Notes: generated by a model from the sequence alone, not told the origin. Shown: positions 46,699 through 55,764, numbered from the stretch's first letter. The stretch: DNA of 64,000 nucleotides from Paenibacillus dokdonensis (GCF_004916975.1 NZ_STGQ01000001.1:1388993-1452992), one strand, 5' to 3'. A program made the numbers and translations.

Positions 46699-46767
46699 TT
46701 TTGGGGTAAAAGGATGTATAATGAGTCTGGCGTACAGATCATAGAGAAAAAATAAGGAGTGATCCAC

Positions 46768-47343
46768 GTGAGTAAAACTGTACCTGTAGGAGTATCCGCA
46801 AGACATATTCATCTTACCCAAGAACATATTGAGGCTTTGTTTGGAGAAGGCTATCAATTGACTGAGTTTAAACCTCTGTCCCAGCCAGGCCAATTTGCCG
46901 CCAATGAAACCGTTGCGGTGATTGGATCGAAGGGTCAATTCGATAAGGTGAGAATTCTGGGCCCAGCCCGCAAAGCAAGTCAAGTGGAGATTTCCCGCAC
47001 GGATTCTTTTGCAATTGGCGTTAAAGCACCCGTTCGTGAATCCGGTAATATTGAGGGAACGCCGGGAGCCAAAATCAAAGGCCCGAAGGGCGAAATTGAA
47101 CTGGAGCAAGGCGTTATCGTTGCTGCACGCCATATCCATTTTCATACCTCTGATGCAGAAAAATGGGGAATTGCCGATCAGCAAATGCTGAAGGTGCGTG
47201 TTGGCGGAGAACGCGGCGTCGTTTTCGAAAACGTCATCGCACGTGTGTCGGATTCATTTGCACTGGACATGCATATCGATACCGATGAGGGCAATGCGGC
47301 TGGAGTCAAAACCGGAGATACCGCTGAAATTATCGATTTATAA
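46768..47343 (+). CDS. pduL: PduL-like phosphate acyltransferase
   Basis: PduL interconverts acyl-CoA (propanoyl- or acetyl-CoA) and acyl phosphate and is unrelated to Pta. The 191-residue protein has the duplicated barrel with the two zinc-binding signatures, SARHIHLT near the N-terminus and AARHIHFH near residue 120, and a GVSARH opening. The GTG at 46768 is 9 nt after AAGGAG; the GTG at 46759 abuts that site. No microcompartment shell genes or encapsulation peptide-like extension are seen, so this is a soluble, standalone type. It directly follows korAB but has its own -10-like TATAAT at 46717 and a terminator on each side. Confidence 0.92.
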   Translation: MSKTVPVGVSARHIHLTQEHIEALFGEGYQLTEFKPLSQPGQFAANETVAVIGSKGQFDKVRILGPARKASQVEISRTDSFAIGVKAPVRESGNIEGTPGAKIKGPKGEIELEQGVIVAARHIHFHTSDAEKWGIADQQMLKVRVGGERGVVFENVIARVSDSFALDMHIDTDEGNAAGVKTGDTAEIIDL

Positions 47344-47372
47344 GAATTGCATTGTTGAATAGAAACACAAAG

Positions 47373-47417
47373 AAGGATGGATAAGGCAAATGATATTTGC
47401 TGTGCCCATCCTTTTTA
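47373..47417 (+). terminator. Rho-independent terminator after pduL
   Basis: AAGGATGG (47373-47380) pairs with CCATCCTT (47406-47413), enclosing GCAAAT/ATTTGC, followed by five Ts. Confidence 0.88.
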
Positions 47418-47504
47418 GCTTATCTCACTACATTTTATAACATGAAATTTGTCATTTCACATTGTGTTTGAAGCACCAGAAAAGTAGATAACACTGGCAG
47501 TTCA

Positions 47505-47513
47505 TGTTATAAT
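47505..47513 (+). promoter_or_regulatory. Extended -10 promoter for miaB
   Basis: TG (47505-47506), one base, then TATAAT (47508-47513), 65 nt before the miaB start. No clear -35 is seen. Confidence 0.6.
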
Positions 47514-47577
47514 TTATTGTAATGCCTTTTTAGGCTTAGGGGATTATCCCAAGGGAATTGAAGGAGTGATCATCAGC

Positions 47578-49140
47578 ATGGCCAAGGAAACCAAGGATTA
47601 CTCCAAATATTTTGATTTTTCCGATGCCAAGGTCCTGTCCGAGGATGAACACGGCAAGACCATCCGGATCAAAGGGCGGGAAATTCATATTATTTCGGAG
47701 CCTAACCATAGAGAAAGCAAGAAGCGCCGCCGGGAGGACGTGAATGTTCTTTACGAAACTGCCGTGCCTGCAGAGCTTCAGGAGATCGGAAAAGGTAAGC
47801 ATTATATCGTATATACATTCGGCTGCCAGATGAACGAGCATGACTCGGAGACCATTAAGGGCATGCTGGAGGAGATGGGTTATTCATCTACCGAGGACCG
47901 GAAGGAAGCAGATATCATTTTGCTGAATACCTGCGCCATCCGGGAAAATGCCGAGGATAAGGTATTTGGTGAACTTGGACATCTCATGCATCTGAAAAGA
48001 GAAAAGCCGGATATGCTGCTGGGTGTATGCGGCTGTATGTCCCAGGAAGAGAATGTGGTCAACCGCATTATGCAAAAGCATGGCTTCGTGGATCTGATCT
48101 TCGGTACCCATAACGTGCATAGACTCCCTCATCTAATTAAGGAAGCTCTGCTCAGCAAGGAAATGGTTGTAGAGGTGTGGTCCAAAGAAGGCGATATTAT
48201 CGAGAACCTGCCGAAGAAACGCGAAGGCTTGCGTGCATGGGTGAACATCATGTATGGCTGTGACAAGTTCTGTACGTACTGCATTGTGCCAATGACTCGC
48301 GGTAAAGAACGCAGCCGCCGCCCTAAGGATGTTATAGCTGAGGTACGGGAACTGGCCCGTCAGGGATTCAAAGAAATTACGCTTTTGGGTCAAAACGTAA
48401 ACGCATACGGTAAAGATTTTACCGATATCACATACAGCTTCGGCGATCTGATGGATGATATGCGGAAAATTGACATCCCGCGCATCCGCTTTACAACATC
48501 CCATCCGCGGGACTTCGATGATCACCTCGTGGAGGTTCTTAGCAAAGGCGGCAATCTGGTAGAACATATTCATCTGCCGGTACAGTCAGGCAGCAGTGAA
48601 ATACTTAAGATTATGGGCCGGAAATACACACGCGAAATTTACCTGGAACTCGTCCGCAAAATTAAAGCAGCCGTTCCGGGAGCCGTACTAACCACAGACA
48701 TTATCGTAGGTTTCCCGGGTGAAACCGATGAGCAGTTTGATGATACGATGTCGCTGGTGGACGAAGTCGGCTTCGATTCTGCCTATACCTTTATCTACTC
48801 TCCACGGGAGGGTACACCGGCAGCTGTCATGGAAGACAATGTACCGATGGAAGTTAAGCGGGAACGCTTGCAGCGGCTGAACCGTGCAATTGAGAAACAC
48901 AGCCGTAAGAGCCATGAGAACCTTCGTGGAGAGGTTGTTGAAGTGCTGGTCGAAGGTGAGAGCAAGAATAACGCTTCCGTGCTGGCTGGACGCACACGTA
49001 CCAACAAGCTGGTCCACTTTGAAGGGAATAAGGATCTGATCGGCGGCTTTGTTCATGTCAAAATCACCGATGCGATGACCTGGTACATTAAGGGTGAGAT
49101 CGTTACAGAAACAAATGCAGCGCCTGCACTAACTCATTAG
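47578..49140 (+). CDS. miaB: tRNA-2-methylthio-N6-isopentenyladenosine(37) synthase MiaB
   Basis: MiaB is a radical-SAM methylthiotransferase that adds the methylthio group to i6A37 of tRNAs reading UNN codons. The 520-residue protein has the N-terminal UPF0004 domain with cluster cysteines (TFGCQMN, NTCAIRE, GVCGCMS), the radical-SAM CxxxCxxC in GCDKFCTYC, and a C-terminal TRAM domain. An N-terminal extension of about 70 residues precedes the UPF0004 domain, as in Bacillus. ATG at 47578 is 11 nt after AAGGAG; the GTG at 47566 touches that site. ymcA follows, as in B. subtilis. Confidence 0.95.
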   Translation: MAKETKDYSKYFDFSDAKVLSEDEHGKTIRIKGREIHIISEPNHRESKKRRREDVNVLYETAVPAELQEIGKGKHYIVYTFGCQMNEHDSETIKGMLEEMGYSSTEDRKEADIILLNTCAIRENAEDKVFGELGHLMHLKREKPDMLLGVCGCMSQEENVVNRIMQKHGFVDLIFGTHNVHRLPHLIKEALLSKEMVVEVWSKEGDIIENLPKKREGLRAWVNIMYGCDKFCTYCIVPMTRGKERSRRPKDVIAEVRELARQGFKEITLLGQNVNAYGKDFTDITYSFGDLMDDMRKIDIPRIRFTTSHPRDFDDHLVEVLSKGGNLVEHIHLPVQSGSSEILKIMGRKYTREIYLELVRKIKAAVPGAVLTTDIIVGFPGETDEQFDDTMSLVDEVGFDSAYTFIYSPREGTPAAVMEDNVPMEVKRERLQRLNRAIEKHSRKSHENLRGEVVEVLVEGESKNNASVLAGRTRTNKLVHFEGNKDLIGGFVHVKITDAMTWYIKGEIVTETNAAPALTH

Positions 49141-49171
49141 AGTCAAATTAACGGAATAGGGGTAATGAAAG

Positions 49172-49618
49172 GTGACAGAAAAGGGCCATTTGAACAGCTT
49201 GGGCATGATGTCTTACGATACAAAGGATTTGGTTATCCGTGACGATATCATGGCCAAAGTTAAAGAACTTGCAGAACTGATTTCAGGCAGTGAAGAGGTA
49301 CAGCAGTTTCAGAAGGCGGAAGAAAAAATCCGCAATCATGAGCATGTGCAGAGATTAATCTCTACATTGAAGAAGCGTCAAAAGGAAATCGTTGCTTTCG
49401 AATCTTTTCAAAACCCGCAGATGGTGACGAAAATCGAAAAGGAAATGGAAACGCTCCAGGGTGAAATCGACGGCATTCCGGTGGTGGTTGAATTCCAGCA
49501 GAGCCAAAGCGATATCAATTACCTTTTGCAGCTGGTCATGTCTGTTATTCGTGATACCGTATCGGAAAAGATTAACGTGGAAGCGGGAACCGACGCGCCT
49601 CCTTCAAACTGTGGTTAA
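49172..49618 (+). CDS. ymcA: YmcA (RicA) family regulator
   Basis: YmcA forms the Y-complex with YlbF and YaaT; in B. subtilis it binds RNase Y and directs maturation of mRNAs and affects sporulation, competence and biofilm formation. The 148-residue helical protein matches the family in VKELAELISGSEEVQQFQKAE, a coiled middle and IPVVVEFQQSQSDINYLLQL, with a C-terminal cysteine (SNCG) that resembles the family's iron-sulfur ligand. The start is a GTG with a weak site (GGGG, then AAAGG); ATG-ATG at 49202 is an alternative. It follows miaB directly. Confidence 0.9.
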   Translation: MTEKGHLNSLGMMSYDTKDLVIRDDIMAKVKELAELISGSEEVQQFQKAEEKIRNHEHVQRLISTLKKRQKEIVAFESFQNPQMVTKIEKEMETLQGEIDGIPVVVEFQQSQSDINYLLQLVMSVIRDTVSEKINVEAGTDAPPSNCG

Positions 49619-49630
49619 GTTTATGGAATC

Positions 49631-49663
49631 AAGGCTGTGGATCATGTATCCGCGCCTTTTTTT
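49631..49663 (+). terminator. Terminator after ymcA
   Basis: AAGGC/GCCTT with an inner GGAT/ATCC stem, followed by seven Ts. Confidence 0.75.
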
Positions 49664-49731
49664 GTGGATGCCCGAAAATATCTCTTTCCAGATCTGGCAT
49701 GCACGCAGAACGCGGAAAGGAAGTTTTGCTA

Positions 49732-50205
49732 ATGAACGAATTGGTGATAACCAGGCAGAAGCAGAGAAATGAAGCCATTCCAAAGGAATTGCTGTTGCTG
49801 GCGGACCCGGACTGGCTGCAAGTGGAGAAATATCTGGATAGATCAAGCTGGATCATGGCTGAAATCAGAGGCCGAGTTATAGGTGTCTGCGGATATATGC
49901 CTGTGGATGCTTCCTCTGCGGAAATCATGAATGCAGCGGTTGATCCGGATTTTCAGGGTAAGGGTTATGGCAAGCAGTTGATATTGCGAGCCCTGGAACA
50001 AGCCATGAATGAAGGTTATCAGAAGATCATTGTCCGGACAGGGAATTCCAGTCTGGATCAGCTGGGACTGTATCAGAAATGCGGATTCCGAATGGTCCGG
50101 ATAGAGCGGGACTATTTTGTGAACAACTATCCTGAACCGATTTATGAAAATGGCATCCATTGCCGGGATCAGGTCGTCCTGGAAATCAACGCCCGGAGAG
50201 AATGA
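49732..50205 (+). CDS. GNAT-family N-acetyltransferase (YvbK-like)
   Basis: A 157-residue GNAT acetyltransferase that would transfer acetyl from acetyl-CoA to an amine. The acetyl-CoA loop QGKGYGKQL follows the AAVDPDFQ strand, and RTGNSSLDQLGLYQKCGFRM is the C-terminal fold signature. ATG at 49732 follows AAAGGAAG with a 10-nt spacer. It resembles B. subtilis YvbK-type proteins, but the substrate is unknown. It lies 39 nt before the thioesterase gene with no terminator between, so the two may be cotranscribed. Confidence 0.85.
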   Translation: MNELVITRQKQRNEAIPKELLLLADPDWLQVEKYLDRSSWIMAEIRGRVIGVCGYMPVDASSAEIMNAAVDPDFQGKGYGKQLILRALEQAMNEGYQKIIVRTGNSSLDQLGLYQKCGFRMVRIERDYFVNNYPEPIYENGIHCRDQVVLEINARRE

Positions 50206-50244
50206 AACAGCATAATATTCAGAGACAACAATGGGGGAAGCATA

Positions 50245-50646
50245 ATGAAGGCATTGGAAGAAATGATCGCCCGCGGCGAGAACACGTTTTGGGCTTATCT
50301 GGGCTGTGAATTTGTTTCAGCCGATGAACATGAAGTTGTTATTGCTCTTGAAGCGAAGGAGCATCACACCAACTCCATGGGGATTATCCACGGCGGAGTC
50401 CTGACATCATTAATGGATCAGGCGATGGGAATGGTTGCGACGGCGGCTAAAGACCAGGACAACTGCGTGACGACGAACATCAACGTTCACTTCACGTCCG
50501 CCATGACAACCGGAAGACTCACTGTAACAGCATGCGTGCTTCATATGGCGGGCCGTTCCCTGACAACGGAAGCCCGTATTCACAACAGCGAGGGAACCCT
50601 TGGATGCCTTGCCACAGCTACTTTCAGAGTTGTAAACCGTAAATAA
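50245..50646 (+). CDS. PaaI-like hotdog-fold thioesterase
   Basis: A 133-residue hotdog protein of the PaaI/4HBT group, expected to hydrolyse acyl-CoA thioesters. The HHTNSMGIIHGGVLTSLMDQAMG run carries the usual Asn-His-Gly-Gly substrate-site pattern and a catalytic-type Asp/Glu. ATG at 50245 follows GGGGGAAG. It lies downstream of the GNAT gene. The acyl substrate is not evident. Confidence 0.88.
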   Translation: MKALEEMIARGENTFWAYLGCEFVSADEHEVVIALEAKEHHTNSMGIIHGGVLTSLMDQAMGMVATAAKDQDNCVTTNINVHFTSAMTTGRLTVTACVLHMAGRSLTTEARIHNSEGTLGCLATATFRVVNRK

Positions 50647-50688
50647 CGGAAGAATAAACAGCTATAACGAATTTTTTTCTAAAAATAC

Positions 50689-50716
50689 TTGACTTTTCAT
50701 ATTAATAAATCATAAT
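50689..50716 (+). promoter_or_regulatory. Promoter for the Nudix gene, flanked by an inverted repeat
   Basis: TTGACT (50689-50694), a 16-nt spacer and CATAAT (50711-50716). The arms ATACTT (50685-50690) and AAGTAT (50719-50724) bracket it symmetrically and could be an operator, possibly for the NrtR-like product itself. Confidence 0.55.
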
Positions 50717-50749
50717 GAAAGTATCAAAAAGATATTATGTGGTGATGAT

Positions 50750-51544
50750 ATGAACGAACATGGGAAACAAGGTGAAATTTCACCTGAAGCGCAAGCTTAT
50801 TCGGCTAAAAAATACCGTACGCCAGACGGCGTGCCGGCAGATATCGTTATGTTTACACTGACCAAAAAGGAAAGAAAAACCGTGACCAAAACACTGCCAA
50901 TCAGAGAGCTCAAGGTGATGCTGATTCGGCGTAAATCCTGGCCCTTTGCTGGTATGTGGGCGCTGCCGGGAGGTTTTTGTCAGGAAAGCGAATCTATTTA
51001 TGATGCCGCTACACGAGAGCTCAAAGAAGAAACCGGCGTTGACGGAGGCCATCTGGAGTATCTGGGGGTTTACAGCACACCCGGAAGAGATCCGCGCGGT
51101 TGGATAATCAGCCATGCTTTTTTTGCCCTTGTAGAGGAATGGATGCTGGAGAGCAGACAGGCTGCAGATGATGCTGGTGAAGTGGGTTTATTTGGCATAG
51201 AAGAGGTTTTAAACGGGCTGGAGCTGGCATTTGACCATCATGAGATTATACGTGATGCCTACCTTCGAATTCAGCAGCAAATGCTGCATTCCACGATTGC
51301 TCGCCAATTTTTACCAGAGCAATTTACGCTCAGCGAACTGTACCAGGTTATTCAGACGGTTGTGCCGGAGTTTAGCGAACCGAATTTTATCCGGAAAATT
51401 ACGTCGACCCGCAGCAGACAAGGCATTTTGGAAGAAGTACGGGACAAGGATGGCAAGCCGCTCAGCTCTAACCAATACTCTCAGCGTCCGGCTCAATTAT
51501 ATAAATTTACGGATTATGAGCCGCTGTTATCCATTTACACATAG
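50750..51544 (+). CDS. Nudix-winged-helix protein, NrtR-like NAD regulator or ADP-ribose hydrolase
   Basis: A 264-residue protein with an N-terminal Nudix domain (about 28-175) and a C-terminal winged-helix-like domain (about 185-262). The Nudix box is a perfect fit, GX5EX7RELKEETGV from G75 to V97. The C-terminal part, FTLSELYQVIQTVV, NFIRKI, ILEEV and RPAQLYKF, is typical of NrtR, an ADP-ribose-responsive repressor of NAD synthesis genes. The next gene is pncB, a classic NrtR target. The intact box also allows hydrolase activity. ATG at 50750 follows GGTGATG. Confidence 0.85.
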   Translation: MNEHGKQGEISPEAQAYSAKKYRTPDGVPADIVMFTLTKKERKTVTKTLPIRELKVMLIRRKSWPFAGMWALPGGFCQESESIYDAATRELKEETGVDGGHLEYLGVYSTPGRDPRGWIISHAFFALVEEWMLESRQAADDAGEVGLFGIEEVLNGLELAFDHHEIIRDAYLRIQQQMLHSTIARQFLPEQFTLSELYQVIQTVVPEFSEPNFIRKITSTRSRQGILEEVRDKDGKPLSSNQYSQRPAQLYKFTDYEPLLSIYT

Positions 51545-51696
51545 GGTAATCCCAATCAACGATAAAAGTCGTGAATGCGCTGGTTGTCATTGATTTTACA
51601 GGGAAGTCTTGGTCCTCGCGCTATCGTTGGCCAAACTGAAGGCTTGTAGAAACCTAGAGGCCCTAAGTGGCTGGAGTACAAAGGAGGAAGCCTGCC

Positions 51697-53148
51697 ATGC
51701 AAACAGCAGGATTGGCATTACATACGGATAAATATCAAATCAACATGATGTATGCGCACTGGGTAAACCGGTCGCATCAACAGAAGGCTGTCTTTGAGGC
51801 ATACTTCCGCAAGCTTCCTTTCGGAAACGGCTATGCTGTATTCGCAGGCCTTGAGCGGATTGTTCACTATATTGCCAATCTGCGTTTTACGGATGAGGAT
51901 ATCAAGTATCTGTCTGAACAAGAAGAAAACTACGATTCTGCATTTCTGGAAGAGCTCAAGCAGTTCCGCTTCTGCGGAAATATGTTTTCCATGAAAGAAG
52001 GGGCGCTTGTTTTTCCGAATGAGCCGCTGATCCGAGTGGAAGGAACGATTATGGAAACGCAGCTGGTGGAGACTGCACTGCTTAACTTCATGAATTTCCA
52101 AACATTAATTGCCACCAAAGCTTCTCGTGTGAAGCAGGTTGCCGGCAAGGATATTCTGCTGGAATTCGGAACCCGGCGCGCACAGGAAGCGGATGCTGCT
52201 GTTTGGGGCGCACGCGCTGCATATGTAGCGGGATTTGACGCGACTTCGAATATGCTGGCAGGACAGAAGTTCGGCATTCCAACGAAGGGTACGCATGCCC
52301 ATTCCTGGGTTCAAAGCTTTACTTCGGAGCAGGAAGCATTCGATACCTATGCCAGAGTAATGCCTGATGATGTGACCCTCTTGGTCGATACGTTTGATAC
52401 TTTGAAAAGCGGAGTTCCTCATGCGATCGAGACTGCCAAAAAGCTGGAGGCCGCCGGTAAGAAAATGTCTGCCATCCGTCTGGACAGCGGAGACTTGGCT
52501 TATCTTTCTATCCAGGCGCGCAAGATGCTTGATGATGCCGGTCTACCTTATGTCAAAATCGTAGCTTCAAATGATCTGGATGAAAATACGATCTTTAACC
52601 TGAAGGCCCAAGGTTCCCGTATCGACACCTGGGGAGTTGGCACACAGTTGATTACCGCTGCGGACCAACCGGCTCTTGGCGGCGTATATAAGCTTGTAGA
52701 ACGCGAAGTAAAGGGCGAGATGGTCCCTACGATCAAGATTTCCGGTAATCCGGAAAAGGTATCGACGCCTGGCAAAAAGGATATCTACCGTATTGTGGAC
52801 CGTGTCAGCGGCAAAGCCACAGCGGATTATATTATGTTTCCGGACGAAGAGCAGCCTCATGATGGTATGCGTCTAAAGCTGTTTAATCCTCAGCATCCTT
52901 ATTTGCAAAAATACGTAAAGAATTACGATGCTATTCCAATGCTGGAGCAGGTCTTCAAAAATGGAATGCAGGTCTACACTTTGCCTACGCTGGATGAAAT
53001 TCGCCAGTATCACCGCGAACAAATGGATCTTTTTTGGCCGGAATATCTGCGCAAGCTGAATCCGGAAATTTACCGCATCAATATCAGCGAGAAGGTCTGG
53101 GAGCTCAAGCAAACATTAATGGCCGAATATATGCAGCTTGAAGAATAA
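51697..53148 (+). CDS. pncB: Nicotinate phosphoribosyltransferase
   Basis: PncB joins nicotinate to PRPP to make nicotinate mononucleotide, the salvage entry into NAD. The 483-residue protein has LHTDKYQINMMYAHW at the N-terminus, the EFGTRRAQEADAA segment, GTHAHSWV and the SGDLAYLS/ASNDLDE phosphate-site strands. It starts at the ATG at 51697 behind AAAGGAGG; the frame reaching back to 51667 contains this site. The 150 nt between it and the Nudix gene show no terminator, so both may be on one transcript. Confidence 0.95.
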   Translation: MQTAGLALHTDKYQINMMYAHWVNRSHQQKAVFEAYFRKLPFGNGYAVFAGLERIVHYIANLRFTDEDIKYLSEQEENYDSAFLEELKQFRFCGNMFSMKEGALVFPNEPLIRVEGTIMETQLVETALLNFMNFQTLIATKASRVKQVAGKDILLEFGTRRAQEADAAVWGARAAYVAGFDATSNMLAGQKFGIPTKGTHAHSWVQSFTSEQEAFDTYARVMPDDVTLLVDTFDTLKSGVPHAIETAKKLEAAGKKMSAIRLDSGDLAYLSIQARKMLDDAGLPYVKIVASNDLDENTIFNLKAQGSRIDTWGVGTQLITAADQPALGGVYKLVEREVKGEMVPTIKISGNPEKVSTPGKKDIYRIVDRVSGKATADYIMFPDEEQPHDGMRLKLFNPQHPYLQKYVKNYDAIPMLEQVFKNGMQVYTLPTLDEIRQYHREQMDLFWPEYLRKLNPEIYRINISEKVWELKQTLMAEYMQLEE

Positions 53149-53158
53149 ATTAATAGAT

Positions 53159-53193
53159 AGATCCAGCATGGATTAAGCGCTGGGTCTTTTTTT
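53159..53193 (+). terminator. Rho-independent terminator after pncB
   Basis: AGATCCAGC (53159-53167) pairs with GCTGGGTCT (53179-53187), with one G-U pair, then seven Ts. Confidence 0.88.
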
Positions 53194-53377
53194 ATTTTCA
53201 GGTGAAGAGGGACGACGATGTGTATCATAATTATTTCTCGGGAAAGCGCATAAAACGCCAAATTTCGCCGGGAATTCTCGTATGATCGACAGGGATAGAC
53301 GCTTATGGAAAATGATTTGACAGTTAAGGGTATTGTATAATCAATGTGTAAGCATACCGAGGGAGGGATAACAGCAA

Positions 53378-54373
53378 ATGGAAACATTCCAGGCATTTAT
53401 GGTCCGCAGAGAAGAAGATGGGCTGAGAAGCAGGATAGAGGAGCTGACAATCGATCAGCTGCCTGAAGGGGATGTATTGATAAAAGTGCATTTCTCGGGC
53501 GTTAACTATAAGGACGGATTAGCCAGCTCGCCAGAAGGTAAGGTAGTGCCGCAGTATCCTATGATTCCGGGAATCGATCTAGCCGGGGAGGTCATGCAGT
53601 CGGAGCATTCTGACTTTCACGAGGGCGACTTGGTTTTATGTACTGGTTATGGACTTGGAACCAATCATTACGGCGGTTTCAGCCAATATGCGCGGCTTTC
53701 AGGAGACTGGCTGGTACCGCTGCCTGACGGGCTGTCTCCTCGGGAAGCGATGGGAATCGGAACTGCCGGTTTTACAGCTGCTATGTCCGCCCATCGTTTG
53801 CTTCATTGCGGAGTTACACCTGATTTAGGCCCGGTTCTCGTGACAGGGGCAACCGGCGGCGTGGGCAGCTTTGCGGTGGATATCCTGTCGCGGACAGGAT
53901 TCAAAGTAACGGCAAGCACCGGCAAAATAAATGAACAAAGCAGCTGGCTGGAAAGCCTTGGAGCATCTGAAGTTGTCAGCCGGAAAGATGTTGAGGTAAC
54001 TGAAGCAGCTCCGCTCGTTAAGCAACGCTGGGCAGGTGTTGTGGATCCCGTGGGGGGACCGCATCTGACAGGTATACTAAAAAGTATCCGGTATGGTGGA
54101 GCAATTGCGCTTTCAGGGCTTACGGGAGGGACATCGTTTGAAAGTACGGTCCTTCCTTTTATACTGCGTGGTGTTCAGCTGCTTGGCATCGACTCGGTAT
54201 ATTGTCCGAAAACATTAAGAAATGAAATTTGGAGCAAGCTGGCGCAGGAATGGAAGCCGGAAAGAGCTTTGGCAGGCGGGATTAAGGATTGCACCCTTCA
54301 GGAGCTGCCAGAGATCCTTCAAGCCATTTTGCAGGGGAAAGCCGTCGGGAGAACGATCGTCCGTCTGGAATAA
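53378..54373 (+). CDS. YhdH/YhfP-family quinone oxidoreductase
   Basis: A 331-residue zinc-free medium-chain dehydrogenase of the YhdH/YhfP/AcuI group, some members of which reduce acryloyl-CoA. Visible are FSGVNYKDGLA, PMIPGIDLAGEV, the NADPH loop VTGATGGVGSFA and the absence of zinc-binding cysteine clusters. ATG at 53378 follows GGGAGGG. It is preceded by TTGACA and TATAAT boxes only 13 nt apart, too close to act as one promoter. No metabolic partner gene is adjacent, so the natural substrate is uncertain. Confidence 0.9.
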   Translation: METFQAFMVRREEDGLRSRIEELTIDQLPEGDVLIKVHFSGVNYKDGLASSPEGKVVPQYPMIPGIDLAGEVMQSEHSDFHEGDLVLCTGYGLGTNHYGGFSQYARLSGDWLVPLPDGLSPREAMGIGTAGFTAAMSAHRLLHCGVTPDLGPVLVTGATGGVGSFAVDILSRTGFKVTASTGKINEQSSWLESLGASEVVSRKDVEVTEAAPLVKQRWAGVVDPVGGPHLTGILKSIRYGGAIALSGLTGGTSFESTVLPFILRGVQLLGIDSVYCPKTLRNEIWSKLAQEWKPERALAGGIKDCTLQELPEILQAILQGKAVGRTIVRLE

Positions 54374-54495
54374 AGCAACAGGCCCACCTGCGCAATAGTG
54401 CTGCATAATGCGTTTGAAATGTTGGCATTCTAAGCCCATAACAGGCTGTCTTCCGCTTGAAGCGGCATCAGGGAATCTGGAAGGGATGAACCAAC

Positions 54496-55008
54496 ATGAA
54501 CAAACCGTTAGCATTGCTGCTGGCCTGTGTGCTGCTAATTGCCGCGGTTGGCTGTGACAAGCATACCGTCATCAAGAAAGAAACCAAATTGTATAATTTT
54601 GATTCCTATTCCGAAGGAAATATCAGAGCACAATCTCAAGGTAAGGGGTTAAACGGTCAATTGCTAAACGAGCTCCAGCTGACTTTTGGAGCAAAGAAGA
54701 TACCGCTGACCCATGAAATGTATGCAGAGGATGGCAGGGGAAATATCAGCTATATGTTTTATATCAGGGGAAATCCGCAGCAGTACATTAATCTGCATGT
54801 TTTTACCGATGAGCAGGAACGCATCAAGCGGATCCATAACTGGTATGGAGACCAAAACCGGATTGATACCCAAAAGATGCACACCGTGATTTATAGTCAT
54901 AACAGAGCTTCTTTGATTTATACTTCATCAGGTAAAGACAAGGGAATGTATGACAAGCAGGTTCATGAGGTGTTTAATTCCTTACTGAACCGCATGGACT
55001 TTAAATAA
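54496..55008 (+). CDS. Hypothetical lipoprotein
   Basis: A 170-residue exported protein with a typical lipoprotein signal: MNKP, a hydrophobic core and an AVGC lipobox with the likely lipidated cysteine at residue 20. The mature part is hydrophilic (LYNFDSYSEGNIRAQ, YMFYIRGNPQQYINLHVFTDE, a C-terminal VHEVFNSLLNRMDF). I do not recognise the family; the pattern resembles small Bacillus lipoproteins of unknown role. ATG at 54496 follows GGAAGGGATG. A bidirectional terminator separates it from the convergent moaB. Confidence 0.8.
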   Translation: MNKPLALLLACVLLIAAVGCDKHTVIKKETKLYNFDSYSEGNIRAQSQGKGLNGQLLNELQLTFGAKKIPLTHEMYAEDGRGNISYMFYIRGNPQQYINLHVFTDEQERIKRIHNWYGDQNRIDTQKMHTVIYSHNRASLIYTSSGKDKGMYDKQVHEVFNSLLNRMDFK

Positions 55009-55016
55009 AGAACAAA

Positions 55017-55056
55017 TAAAATGCCGGGGAGCAGACTATCGCTTCCCGGCATTTTT
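55017..55056. terminator. Bidirectional terminator between lipoprotein gene and moaB
   Basis: ATGCCGGGGAGC (55021-55032) pairs with GCTTCCCGGCAT (55041-55052), with T-tracts after it on both strands, between convergent genes. Confidence 0.9.
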
Positions 55057-55061
55057 GGATA

Positions 55062-55577
55062 TTATTCTTTTTTATGGATTTCTCTCATGACATGACCGAT
55101 TTCCGGAACAATAATTCGTTCCATGGCGAGCTTAACGGCTCCGGTAGAGCCTGGAATGGAGAATACAGCCTTACCACCGGAAGTTCCGGCAATGGCCCGG
55201 CTAAGAATGGCTGCGGCTCCGATATCTTCTGTAAAGCTGAGGTATCTGAAAATCTCTCCAAAACCCGGAAGCTGCTTATCCAGCAGGGAGGAAACGGCTT
55301 CATATGTGGTGTCCCTCGGTGAAATTCCGGTGCCTCCAGTTAAAATAACAGCCTCCACATCCGGGCTGCTCGTTGCCTCATGAATAAGCTCGCGTATTCC
55401 TTCATAATCGTCTTTAACGATTTCATAGCCCGCAATTTGGTGACCCGCTTCTTCCAAAAGGGATTTAATCAATTGTCCTCCGGAATCGGTCTCCGGAGTG
55501 CGTGTATCCGACACGGTAACAATCATACAGGAAACGGTCTCCGGTGCTTCGCTGCGGTGCTGGTCTACTGATTTCAT
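55062..55577 (-). CDS. moaB: Molybdenum cofactor biosynthesis protein MoaB
   Basis: A 171-residue MoaB/MogA-family protein, thought to adenylylate molybdopterin before metal insertion. The molybdopterin-binding motif LTGGTGISPRD and the TVSDTRTPETDSGG segment are present. The ATG complement at 55575-55577 has GGAGAG upstream; extension to 55649 has no such site. No other molybdenum cofactor gene lies in the window. It converges on the lipoprotein gene and diverges from the CobW gene. Confidence 0.93.
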   Translation of the reverse strand: MKSVDQHRSEAPETVSCMIVTVSDTRTPETDSGGQLIKSLLEEAGHQIAGYEIVKDDYEGIRELIHEATSSPDVEAVILTGGTGISPRDTTYEAVSSLLDKQLPGFGEIFRYLSFTEDIGAAAILSRAIAGTSGGKAVFSIPGSTGAVKLAMERIIVPEIGHVMREIHKKE

Positions 55578-55653
55578 ATCTCTATTCTCTCCTCTCCCTT
55601 TTAGAGTATCTTTATAGGATAATCCTTTGAGGACTGACATGCAAATCACTTAT

Positions 55654-55667
55654 ATAACTTGAGTTAT
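55654..55667. promoter_or_regulatory. Palindrome in the moaB/cobW intergenic region
   Basis: ATAACT-TG-AGTTAT is a 6-2-6 inverted repeat located between two divergent genes, a place for an operator. It does not match the Bacillus Zur box as I recall it. The regulator is unknown. Confidence 0.4.
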
Positions 55668-55764
55668 TTATTTATCATGATGCTCAGTTGCGATGCAGCC
55701 AGGGGTGTAGTACACTTTGCTAAAAACAGATTTCATAGCGCAAAGAATGAAGAGGAGAACGATT

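Noticed and set aside
53317..53341. TTGACA and TATAAT before the YhfP-like gene as one promoter
   Set aside because: The boxes are only 13 nt apart, too short for sigma-A. The TATAAT may still act with another -35, but none is clear.
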